Shown: positions 17,240-25,488 of the stretch, piece after piece
Layout of the letters: each line of letters opens with the position of its first letter
Position numbering within the stretch: the stretch's first letter is position 1
DNA from: an uncultured Bacilli bacterium
GTDB taxonomy: Bacteria > Bacillota_I > Bacilli_A > RF39 > UBA660
Reading direction: 5' to 3'
Assembly: GCA_934102335.1 (NCBI GenBank)
Contig: CAKOSP010000005.1
Coordinates: forward strand, 62,001-126,000
DNA length: 64,000 nt
Made by a program: the position numbers and the translations under genes
The notes under the pieces: model-generated
What the model was told of the DNA's origin: nothing
Database searches by the model: none
Seen by the model: the letters and a program-made list of their open reading frames with translations, nothing else

Positions 17240-18307
17240 ATGAATTTAGAAGTTAATAATCATAATGTTATTACAATTATATTTGTTACATTTTTGTGCA
17301 GCTTTTTGTTTACTTATTTAGCTAAAGTAATTGCTAAGCATGTTAATGCAATTGATATTCCTAACGAAAGAAAGGTACATAAAGTTCCTACACCTAGACT
17401 TGGAGGATTGGCTATTTATGTTGGTTTCTTATTAGGATATATATTATATGGTAGTGTTAACACACAAATGATTTCAATTTTAATTGGGTCTTTTATATTA
17501 GTAATTTTAGGTATAATTGATGACATTAATTCTGTAAAGGCTAGATATAAGTTTTTAGTTCAAATGGTCGCAGCCGCTATTGTTGTTATTTATGGCCAAA
17601 TATATTTTACGGAAATAAGTATGCTGGGTTTGCATATTGTTTTTTCAAAACCAGTAGGGTATTTATTTTCAATCATCTTTATTTGTGCTATAGCCAATGC
17701 TATAAATTTTATAGATGGCTTAGATGGGTTAGCATCAGGTATTTCTTCAATTTATTTCTTAACAATAGGAATTATTGCCTTTTTGTTAAATAGAATTGGT
17801 GGCTTAGATATTATTTTAGCATTTATTATGTTAGGTGCAACTTTAGGATTTTTGGTTCATAATTTTCCACCTGCTAAAATATTTATGGGAGATACTGGTA
17901 GTTTATTTTTAGGATTTATGATTGCTGTTGTTTCTTTACTAGGATTTAAGGGAGCTACCTTAACCAGTTTAATTATTCCAATATTAGTACTTGCAGTTCC
18001 AATTTTTGATACAGTATTTGCTATTTTTAGAAGGCTTTTAAAACATCAAAATATAGCTGTTGCAGATAAAGAACATTTTCATCATCAATTATTAAAATTA
18101 AAATTTAATCCTCAAGCTAGTATTTTAATTATATATGCAATAGATATTATGTTTTGTGCAGTTTCAATATTTTATGTTATAGGAGATACTGCTATTGCAA
18201 TAGGCATTTATGTTGTGTTAATGTTAGTACTTTTATTTATTGTAATGAAAACTGATATTTTATTTGAACATAAGAAAGAGGTAAAAAATGTTGGAAAGAA
18301 AAAATAA
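17240..18307 (+). CDS. tagO: undecaprenyl-phosphate glycosyl-1-phosphate transferase (TagO/WecA/MraY superfamily)
   Basis: Polytopic membrane enzyme that starts polymer synthesis by moving a sugar-1-phosphate (GlcNAc in TagO/WecA) to undecaprenyl phosphate. Conserved loops are present: KVPTPRLGGLAIY, the Asp pair in GIIDDINSVKARYKF, NAINFIDGLDGLASG, KIFMGDTGSLFLGF and the His-rich DKEHFHHQLLK of the WecA/TagO branch. 355 residues with about eleven membrane segments. It starts after TAGGAG and opens the glycopolymer locus; its end overlaps the next gene by 20 bases. Confidence 0.92.
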   Translation: MNLEVNNHNVITIIFVTFLCSFLFTYLAKVIAKHVNAIDIPNERKVHKVPTPRLGGLAIYVGFLLGYILYGSVNTQMISILIGSFILVILGIIDDINSVKARYKFLVQMVAAAIVVIYGQIYFTEISMLGLHIVFSKPVGYLFSIIFICAIANAINFIDGLDGLASGISSIYFLTIGIIAFLLNRIGGLDIILAFIMLGATLGFLVHNFPPAKIFMGDTGSLFLGFMIAVVSLLGFKGATLTSLIIPILVLAVPIFDTVFAIFRRLLKHQNIAVADKEHFHHQLLKLKFNPQASILIIYAIDIMFCAVSIFYVIGDTAIAIGIYVVLMLVLLFIVMKTDILFEHKKEVKNVGKKK

Positions 18308-19736
18308 TTTGTTGAAAAAATTTACATTATTTTTTCTTTTTTGTATGCCAATTTTTGATACTATTTGGTTTTACAGTAAATGGACAACTGCAGTAAGAGT
18401 AGGAATTATTTTTTTGATTTTTATTTTTACATTGATTTTTTATAAACAATCAAGAAAAAAATCTTTGTTTTTATGGAGTTGGTATTTACTTTGTGGTATA
18501 TATTTTATTATAAATTATTATCATTCATTTGACTTTTTTGCTTTACAACATAATTTTTCTAATTATAGTGGATATCAAGAATTGTTAACAATCTTAAAAC
18601 TTATGTGTCTTCCAACTTTACTTTTTAGTTTATATTATCAAAAATTTAATAAAAAAGAGTATTTGTTTATTATAAAATCTTGGGTTATCATTATAGCGGG
18701 ATCAATAATTCTTACCAATCTTTTTAAGATATCTTTATCTAGTTATGGAACAAATGTTATTTCTTATAATATTTTCGAGTGGAACAAAGGACTTTATTAT
18801 ATAAAAACAGCGTCAAGAGGATTTTTTATCTACGCTAATCAAGTGGCTTTAATTATGGTTATGCTTTTAGTTATTGCTTTTTATATGACTGCTTTTGTTA
18901 ATCTTAAAAATATTATTTATCTTATTTTGTTGTCTTTAGCTATGTTAATGCTTGGAACGAGAGTGTCATCTTTGGGAGGACTACTTATTCTTATGCTTTT
19001 ATTTTTAAGTTATTTTGTTTATCAAATTTATAAAAAGGAAAAAATTAATTGGCAAATATTGTTTATTTTAATTCCAATCTTAGTGTGGGGATTGCTTTTA
19101 TTTACAGTTTCTCCTTACCAAAATAGAAATGTAGAATTAGATCAAGTTAATGAAATTGACGCTCATGAAGATATGATAAATTCTTCTAAGTTAGAAAATG
19201 CTTTAATTAAACATGATATTAAGGAAACTAAAGATAAGATTTCATATGTAGATACGTATGTAGATAATAATAAATTACCTAAAAAATTTTATCAAAGTTA
19301 TTATAGTTATGTATATGATCCGGATTTTTGGTATGATTTTGTTTTAAATACTCCAAATGAAAAAATAAATTATAGATATATTGAAACGAGTATTATTAAA
19401 AGGGTAGTGCAAATTGATGATAGAACATCAGATATTTGGTTTGGAATTTCTAATACCCGTATTCAAAATATTGTAAATATAGAAAGAGATTTTTTATTGC
19501 ATTACTATGCTTTTGGTATAGTTGGCTGTATTATTTTACTTTGTATATATCCTATACTTTTAGTTTCTAATTTTATTACTTTAATTAAAAAAAAGGATTA
19601 TTTAAGTTTTATATGTTTAATTAATATAGTTTTGTTTACATCTATTGCATATTTAACTGGTAATATTTTAAATAGTATTAATATGTTAATTTATTTTGCT
19701 TTTATTATGGCAATTAAATTTCAAAAGGGCTCTTAG
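18288..19736 (+). CDS. O-antigen ligase/polymerase-like membrane protein
   Basis: A 482-residue polytopic membrane protein. It has about ten hydrophobic segments and a large hydrophilic loop (roughly residues 280-390) between the last ones, the layout of Wzy polymerases and WaaL/O-antigen-ligase-like proteins. TASRGFFIYANQVA and LMLGTRVSSLGG are the kinds of Arg-containing loop motifs seen in that group. It probably polymerises or attaches the polymer started by the TagO-like enzyme, with which it overlaps (ATG 18288, AGAGG site inside tagO). Confidence 0.7.
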   Translation: MLERKNNLLKKFTLFFLFCMPIFDTIWFYSKWTTAVRVGIIFLIFIFTLIFYKQSRKKSLFLWSWYLLCGIYFIINYYHSFDFFALQHNFSNYSGYQELLTILKLMCLPTLLFSLYYQKFNKKEYLFIIKSWVIIIAGSIILTNLFKISLSSYGTNVISYNIFEWNKGLYYIKTASRGFFIYANQVALIMVMLLVIAFYMTAFVNLKNIIYLILLSLAMLMLGTRVSSLGGLLILMLLFLSYFVYQIYKKEKINWQILFILIPILVWGLLLFTVSPYQNRNVELDQVNEIDAHEDMINSSKLENALIKHDIKETKDKISYVDTYVDNNKLPKKFYQSYYSYVYDPDFWYDFVLNTPNEKINYRYIETSIIKRVVQIDDRTSDIWFGISNTRIQNIVNIERDFLLHYYAFGIVGCIILLCIYPILLVSNFITLIKKKDYLSFICLINIVLFTSIAYLTGNILNSINMLIYFAFIMAIKFQKGS

Positions 19737-19745
19737 TAGATTTAC

Positions 19746-19774
19746 TTGTATAAAAAAGTTATATTTAGTATAAT
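19746..19774 (+). promoter_or_regulatory. promoter upstream of the LTA-synthase-like gene
   Basis: TTGTAT (19746-19751) and TATAAT (19769-19774), 17-bp spacing; the gene starts at 19801 after GGAAAGTG. Confidence 0.55.
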
Positions 19775-19800
19775 TAGTTTTAGATGGAAAGTGTGCGATT

Positions 19801-21447
19801 ATGAAAAAAAATAGTGAGAAAAATTTAAAATTAAGTGATTTTATTACTACAATTATTTTGGCATTTGTAATGTCATTTATGTTGTATATTTTTGAGCCAA
19901 TAGTTACTTATTCGTCAAGTTTTAATGATTATTGGTTTACTTTTAAAACTTTGATTACAAATAATATTTTAATTTTTGTAATTTTGTTTATGTGTTTAAC
20001 AATTTTTTCTTTGCTTTTTTATTTATTGTGCTATAAGATAAATAAAAAAATTGTTTGGACTGTTTATTTGATGATATTTTTTATTGTGTTTGTGGCAACT
20101 TATATTCAAGGCAATTATTTAGCTGGCTCATTACCTACATTAGATGGTTCGCCCATAATATGGTCAAATTATACAAAAATGGGAGTCGTAAGTATTTTAG
20201 TTTGGTTGGTTCTTATTATACTAAATATATTTTTATATAAAAAATTTAAAGAGAATTATAATAGTATTGTGAAATATACTTCTCTCGCAATATTTGTTAT
20301 GTTATTAGTAAGTTTAACTAATGTACTTGTTTCAAAAAAAGAAATGTATGCCGATAAAGGAACTTTTACGGCAACAGTTGACAATATTAATAATTTATCT
20401 AAGAATAAAAATTTTTTGATATTATTAACCGATTGCGTTGATTCTAGAAATTTTAAGGAACTTTTGAAAAAAGACAATAATGATGATGTTTTTAAAGATT
20501 TTACATATTATCCTGATACTTTGTCAGGTTATGGCTTTACAAGAGATTCAGTACCTTTTATTTTTTCTGGTGAGTGGTATGAAGCTAAAACTAGTTATCC
20601 AGAACACTACCAGTATGTTATAACTCATTCTAAGTTATTTGATTTGTTAAAAAATAATGATTACGATATAAATTATTATGATGATGAACTTTGGATTTTT
20701 AATAATGATACCTATGATTTTAAAAATGTTAGGCAAATTAGTGGTAAAGCTAATTTAATACCATTTTTTAGACAAGAAACTAAATATATTTTATTTAAAT
20801 ATTTGCCTTTTCCATTAAAAAAATATTCCAAAGTAGAGACTATGGATTATTCAAAATGTAAAATTGAATTGAATAAGGATAATGATGGAGAAATATATAA
20901 TTGGTCTAATTTAAAAAACTATGAATTATTTGATAAAATACAATTACAAAATAATAATTATTTCCAATTAGTTCACATAGAGGGTGGACATTTACCTTAT
21001 GATTTAAATAAAAATTTGGAATCCATAGATAATGGTACATATGAAGATAAACTGGAATCGACTATCACCATTATTGATAAATATTTGACGCGAATAAAGG
21101 AAAGTGGTCAGTATGATAATACTGCAATAATAATTTTATCTGACCATGGTTTTAGTGGCTATGATTATACCGGAAGACAAAATCCGATATTATTTATTAA
21201 AGGTTTTAATGAAAAACATGATATGCAAATATCTGATAAGAAAGTTTCTTATGCTGATTTAACTGATATTTATAATGATTTAATAGATGGCAAAAAAACT
21301 AATCAATTGCTTTCAAATATAACTAAAAATAGAACACGTAGATATTTATTTTATAAGAATTATGATAAAATGAGTGAACAAATACTTGATGGACATGCTT
21401 GGGAAACTGAAAAATTAAAAGATACTGGTAAAAAGTATGAGAGATAA
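19801..21447 (+). CDS. sulfatase-family phosphotransferase/hydrolase, LTA-synthase-like
   Basis: A 548-residue membrane enzyme with five N-terminal membrane segments (residues 15-185) and an extracytoplasmic alkaline-phosphatase-fold domain. The first metal Asp is in LILLTDCVDSRNF near residue 208, the likely Thr nucleophile in DTLSGYGFTRDSVPF near 240-254, and the distal metal site in IIILSDHGFSGYDY near 441. This architecture matches LtaS and related enzymes that transfer glycerol-phosphate or phosphoethanolamine to surface glycans. The substrate is undetermined. It is transcribed from its own promoter and ends at a terminator. Confidence 0.78.
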   Translation: MKKNSEKNLKLSDFITTIILAFVMSFMLYIFEPIVTYSSSFNDYWFTFKTLITNNILIFVILFMCLTIFSLLFYLLCYKINKKIVWTVYLMIFFIVFVATYIQGNYLAGSLPTLDGSPIIWSNYTKMGVVSILVWLVLIILNIFLYKKFKENYNSIVKYTSLAIFVMLLVSLTNVLVSKKEMYADKGTFTATVDNINNLSKNKNFLILLTDCVDSRNFKELLKKDNNDDVFKDFTYYPDTLSGYGFTRDSVPFIFSGEWYEAKTSYPEHYQYVITHSKLFDLLKNNDYDINYYDDELWIFNNDTYDFKNVRQISGKANLIPFFRQETKYILFKYLPFPLKKYSKVETMDYSKCKIELNKDNDGEIYNWSNLKNYELFDKIQLQNNNYFQLVHIEGGHLPYDLNKNLESIDNGTYEDKLESTITIIDKYLTRIKESGQYDNTAIIILSDHGFSGYDYTGRQNPILFIKGFNEKHDMQISDKKVSYADLTDIYNDLIDGKKTNQLLSNITKNRTRRYLFYKNYDKMSEQILDGHAWETEKLKDTGKKYER

Positions 21448-21448
21448 G

Positions 21449-21477
21449 AAACATTAGTGAAAAGCTAATGTTTTTTT
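21449..21477 (+). terminator. intrinsic terminator
   Basis: 9-bp stem AAACATTAG (21449-21457) / CTAATGTTT (21465-21473), 7-nt loop, T7 tail. Confidence 0.8.
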
Positions 21478-21495
21478 ACTAAAAACGTTAAATTC

Positions 21496-21524
21496 TTGCC
21501 ACTTGAGCTTTATTTTAGTATAAT
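21496..21524 (+). promoter_or_regulatory. promoter of the exporter/glycosyltransferase operon
   Basis: TTGCCA (21496-21501) and TATAAT (21519-21524), 17-bp spacing. No terminator was seen from here until after 31614, so this may drive the whole run of genes from the ABC permease to wecB. Confidence 0.65.
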
Positions 21525-21545
21525 TGATTAAGAGGAATATGATTA

Positions 21546-22343
21546 ATGAAAAAGATAATTAATAATTTAAAGTTTGTTTATAAGAAATATTCATTTTTAA
21601 TGCAGCAACTTGTGGCTAGAGATTTTAAAGTTAAGTATAAAAGAAGTGTTTTAGGGGTAGTATGGAGTTTATTATATCCACTTTTAATGATGGCAGTTAT
21701 GGCTATTGTTTTTTCAAATGTTTTTAAGTTTTCTACTCCAGGAGTTAGTTATTTAGCATATTTGTTAATTGGACTTACTTATTTTAATTATTTTAGTGAA
21801 GCTAGTAATTTAGCGATGAGTAGTGTAGTCGGTAATTTTAGTTTAATAAATAAGGTTTACATGCCTAAATATATTTTTCCTTTAGAAAAGTGTTTATTTG
21901 TAGGAATTAATTTCCTTTTGACACTTATTCCGTTATATTTAGTTATTATTTTTACTGGAACGGGACTTAATTGGTGGCATTTATTACTTCCTTATTCATT
22001 TTTATGCTTATTTTTATTTACTGTTGGTATGGGATTTATTTTGTCTACAATATCGGTTTTTTTAAGGGATATGTTTTATATTTATGGAATTATAATAACC
22101 ATTTGGACTTATTTAACTCCAATAATGTATGATATAACGATTATTACTAATCCGGTTTTACAATTTATTATGAAACTTAATCCTTTATATCAATTTATAA
22201 ATTTTGCTAGAACAATAATCTTGTATGGCAACTGTCCTACATTTGGACAATTTGCTGGATGTTTAGTCTCTAGTTTAGTTGTACTGTTGTTGGGAATTTA
22301 CATTTTTAAGAAAAAACAAGATAAATTTATATATTATGTGTAG
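21546..22343 (+). CDS. ABC-2 type polysaccharide/teichoic acid export permease (TagG/Wzm-like)
   Basis: A 265-residue permease with six hydrophobic segments. The N-terminal part (LVARDFKVKYKRSVLGVVWSLLYPLL) is the hallmark of TagG/Wzm/RfbA exporters, and the C-terminal region has the usual NPLYQFINFAR. With the next gene's ATPase it would flip a lipid-linked polymer across the membrane. The ATG follows AGAGGA; the ATPase starts eight bases after its stop. Confidence 0.9.
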   Translation: MKKIINNLKFVYKKYSFLMQQLVARDFKVKYKRSVLGVVWSLLYPLLMMAVMAIVFSNVFKFSTPGVSYLAYLLIGLTYFNYFSEASNLAMSSVVGNFSLINKVYMPKYIFPLEKCLFVGINFLLTLIPLYLVIIFTGTGLNWWHLLLPYSFLCLFLFTVGMGFILSTISVFLRDMFYIYGIIITIWTYLTPIMYDITIITNPVLQFIMKLNPLYQFINFARTIILYGNCPTFGQFAGCLVSSLVVLLLGIYIFKKKQDKFIYYV

Positions 22344-22351
22344 GAGGATTT

Positions 22352-23170
22352 ATGGTCAAGAAAATAAACATAGTTAATGAGCCTTATATTAAAAATAAAC
22401 ATATAACCGAAGACATAATGATAGATGTAAGTCATGTGTCGATGCGATTTAATTTGGGTATTGAAAAAGGGTTCTCATTAAAACAAGCTTTTGTTGATTT
22501 GTTATCTAAAGAAAAAAGAAAGGCCAAAAAAAAATTAAAGGAAAAAAATCAATTTTGGGCTTTGAAAGATGTGGATTTTAAAGTTCACAAAGGTGAAGTA
22601 GTGGGATTTATTGGCTCGAACGGTGCTGGAAAATCCACTTTGTTGAAAGTCGTTGCTGGAGTAATGAAACCTACTAAAGGTCATGTTGATGCTTATGGAA
22701 ATATTTGCCCAATGATAGAATTAAGTGCTGGTTTCGATCCACAGTTAACTGCTAGAGAAAATATTTATCTTGATGGAGCAATTATGGGTTATTCTAAAGA
22801 ACTAATTGATTCAAAGTTTGATGAGATAGTAGAGTTTTCTGAGTTAAAAGATTTTTTAGATGTTCCAGTACAAAATTTTTCATCAGGAATGATTGCTCGA
22901 TTAGCATTTTCTGTTGCAACAATAGTTGATCCTGAAATATTAATCGTTGATGAAATATTATCTGTTGGTGATATTGCTTTTCAATCTAAGTCTGAGAATA
23001 AAATGAGAGATATGATAGGTGGAGGTACTACAGTACTATTTGTTTCACACTCGATTGCTCAAATTAAAAAAATGTGCGATAGAGTTGTTTGGATAGAACA
23101 TGGTGTTGTACAAAAAATAGGCGGAAAAGAAGTTTGTGATGAATATCTAGCATATATGGAAGGAAAGTAG
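22352..23170 (+). CDS. ABC-type polysaccharide/teichoic acid export ATPase (TagH/Wzt-like)
   Basis: ATPase partner of the upstream permease. Walker A GSNGAGKST, signature FSSGMIARLAFS, Walker B EILIVDEILSVGD and switch VSHS are all present. An ~65-residue N-terminal extension precedes the ABC domain, as in TagH/RfbB. At 272 residues it lacks the C-terminal substrate-binding domain of long Wzt proteins, so export probably does not depend on a terminal cap. It starts after TAGGAGG. Confidence 0.92.
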   Translation: MVKKINIVNEPYIKNKHITEDIMIDVSHVSMRFNLGIEKGFSLKQAFVDLLSKEKRKAKKKLKEKNQFWALKDVDFKVHKGEVVGFIGSNGAGKSTLLKVVAGVMKPTKGHVDAYGNICPMIELSAGFDPQLTARENIYLDGAIMGYSKELIDSKFDEIVEFSELKDFLDVPVQNFSSGMIARLAFSVATIVDPEILIVDEILSVGDIAFQSKSENKMRDMIGGGTTVLFVSHSIAQIKKMCDRVVWIEHGVVQKIGGKEVCDEYLAYMEGK

Positions 23171-23171
23171 T

Positions 23172-24197
23172 ATGAAAAAAGTTTTAACAATTTTGGTGCC
23201 CGTTTATAATACGGAAAAATATATTAAGAGATGTTTAGATAGTATTTTATTAAAAGATGTTGAAAAAGATATTGAAGTAATAGTTGTAAGTGATGGTAGC
23301 AAAGATCATTCGGTAGACATCGTAAAAGAATATGTTGATAAATTTCCAGATACCTTAGTGTTGGTAGAAAAAGAAAATGGTGGTCATGGTTCAACTATAA
23401 ATAAAGGTTTAGAACTGGCTACTGGAAAATATTTTAGAGTTCTTGATAGTGATGATTGGTTTAATAGTTTAGATTTTAAAGAATATGTTAAACGATTGTC
23501 TAAAGAAGATGCTGATTTGGTTATAACTAATTATAGGCAAGAACATATCTACAGTGGAGAATCAATTAAGTATACATATGAAAAACTTGCAGATGATGAA
23601 ATGTATACTTTTGATAAATTTAATATTGATGATCTTAAAGGTGAATATTTTGTTATGGCTACATCAACATATAAAACCGAAGTTTTACGTAATAGTGGTT
23701 TAAAAATGTTAGAAAAAACTTTTTATGTAGATATGCAATATAATGTTGTGGGATTTTCTAAAGTTAAAACCTTTAAATATTATGATTTAGACATTTATAG
23801 ATATTTCATTGGCAGAAAAGATCAAAGTATGAATTTGAATTCCTTTGTTAATCATAAAATGGATCATGAAAAAGTAATGAAATTTTTAATCGAATATTAT
23901 ACTAATAATTTATCTTCTTTTTCTGAAAACTTAAAAAAATATTATTCAATTATTATAAAGTACATGCTATATACACATTATAATATTTTTTGCCTTTATG
24001 ATAAAAATCATAAAGAAGCCTATATGCTAATTAAAGAGTTTGATAAGTATTTAAAAAATAAGAGTATGGAATTATATCAAATAAGTAATTTTGGGTTGAT
24101 TAAATATAATAGAAAAACTAATTTTGTGTTTACTAGAATTAATGGAAAGTTTTTTAATAAGATAATAAATTTTATTAAATTATTTAGAAGGAGATAG
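23172..24197 (+). CDS. family 2 glycosyltransferase
   Basis: GT-A fold transferase of 341 residues. The N-terminal catalytic domain has ILVPVYNTEKYIKRCLDSI, VVSDGSKDHS, ENGGHGSTINKG and the metal-binding LDSDDWF near residue 92. It shares the GGHGS and LDSDDWF blocks with the C-terminal half of the 782-residue protein two genes downstream, so they are paralogues. It is soluble or membrane associated and probably adds a sugar to the lipid-linked polymer. GGAAAG precedes the ATG. Confidence 0.88.
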   Translation: MKKVLTILVPVYNTEKYIKRCLDSILLKDVEKDIEVIVVSDGSKDHSVDIVKEYVDKFPDTLVLVEKENGGHGSTINKGLELATGKYFRVLDSDDWFNSLDFKEYVKRLSKEDADLVITNYRQEHIYSGESIKYTYEKLADDEMYTFDKFNIDDLKGEYFVMATSTYKTEVLRNSGLKMLEKTFYVDMQYNVVGFSKVKTFKYYDLDIYRYFIGRKDQSMNLNSFVNHKMDHEKVMKFLIEYYTNNLSSFSENLKKYYSIIIKYMLYTHYNIFCLYDKNHKEAYMLIKEFDKYLKNKSMELYQISNFGLIKYNRKTNFVFTRINGKFFNKIINFIKLFRRR

Positions 24198-24201
24198 TAG
24201 T

Positions 24202-25485
24202 ATGAAAAAAATATTGGTTGTTAGTTGGTTTTTTCCTCCTGTTAATTCATCAGAAGGTTTAGTAACCTATAAATTATTAAATAATTCAAAATATGATTAT
24301 GATGTTTATACACAAAATAATAATAATTTGTGGTCATATAAACAATCTGATGATCTTATTGTAAATAAAAATATCAATAGAATATATAGTGATGCTACCA
24401 CATTGAAAGAATTTAAAGAAAAAGCTTTAGAATACTTTGCTAATAATTATGAAAATTATGATATAGTCATGACTAGATCAATGCCAGAAGAATGTCATGA
24501 AATTGGTTTAGCTATCAAACAAATTAAGCCTGATGTTAAATGGATTGCTTCATTTGGAGATCCTATATCTCAAAATCCATTTACTTTGAAATCACTTAAT
24601 TTTTCAAATCCTTATTCATTAAAAAGTAGGTACGATAGACCTTTTAGTTTTAAAGAGATATTTTCTTTAAAAAGAATATTGAAATCTTTTATTTATAATC
24701 GTAGAAATAAATCTATTAAGAAACAGTATTTATTAAAAAATGATGATTTACAAAAACAAATAATAAATTTATGTGATTATGTTATTTATAATAGTGATTA
24801 TCAACAAGATTATATGTTAAAAAATTATAAAAACAATGTTTCTTTAAAAGAAAAAAGTTTAATCTTGCCTCATTCATATGATGAAAAACTTTATCCTAAA
24901 GTTAAAAGGAATGTTAAAAATGAAAAAATTGTTTTTTCTTATGTAGGTCATTTAGATGATATCAGAACTCCAAGATTAATTTTTGAATCTATAAAAGAAC
25001 TTAAAGAAGATTTTGAAGATTTACCTCAAAAAGTTGAATTTGATTTTTACGGTAATTTGAGTGACAATGATAAGCTTTATTTACTCAATAATGATTTGTT
25101 AGATGTTGTACATATAAAGAAAAACGTAACTTATCTTGAAAGTTTAAAAGTTATGCAGGAATCTGATTGGTTAATTCATGTTGATGCTAATTTGGCGGAT
25201 ATAATTCCTGAAAATATATTTTTTGCTGCTAAAATTGCAGATTATTTAGGAACAGGAAATAAGATATTTGCTTTAACTATGCTAGATGGAATTAGTGCTG
25301 AGATACTTAGAAAAAATAACGCATTAGTCGTAACTTATTCTAAAGAAAATGTCAAAAATTATTTATATTTGATTTTATATAAGAATTACAATTTTAGCAT
25401 GTCTAAGGATGCTAGACAAGAATATAATGCTAAAAATGTTGCACAAAAATTTGATGAATTTATAGAAAAAATTACAGTGGAGTGA
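24202..25485 (+). CDS. GT-B fold glycosyltransferase (family 4-like)
   Basis: A 427-residue protein whose N-terminus (KKILVVSWFFPPVNSSEG) and centre (FSYVGHLDDIRTPRLIFESIKEL) fit GT-B transferases of the GT1/GT4 group. The donor-site region near residues 345-375 (PENIFFAAKIADYLGTGNK) has the position of the GT4 E-x7-E motif but is diverged. It lies in the glycosyltransferase run, four bases after the previous gene and three bases before the next. The sugar specificity is unknown. It ends with TGA. Confidence 0.72.
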   Translation: MKKILVVSWFFPPVNSSEGLVTYKLLNNSKYDYDVYTQNNNNLWSYKQSDDLIVNKNINRIYSDATTLKEFKEKALEYFANNYENYDIVMTRSMPEECHEIGLAIKQIKPDVKWIASFGDPISQNPFTLKSLNFSNPYSLKSRYDRPFSFKEIFSLKRILKSFIYNRRNKSIKKQYLLKNDDLQKQIINLCDYVIYNSDYQQDYMLKNYKNNVSLKEKSLILPHSYDEKLYPKVKRNVKNEKIVFSYVGHLDDIRTPRLIFESIKELKEDFEDLPQKVEFDFYGNLSDNDKLYLLNNDLLDVVHIKKNVTYLESLKVMQESDWLIHVDANLADIIPENIFFAAKIADYLGTGNKIFALTMLDGISAEILRKNNALVVTYSKENVKNYLYLILYKNYNFSMSKDARQEYNAKNVAQKFDEFIEKITVE

Positions 25486-25488
25486 AAA

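Noticed and set aside
20055..20240. Short + frame inside the LTA-synthase-like gene
   Set aside because: It is a shadow frame within membrane segments of a clear gene and has no ribosome site.
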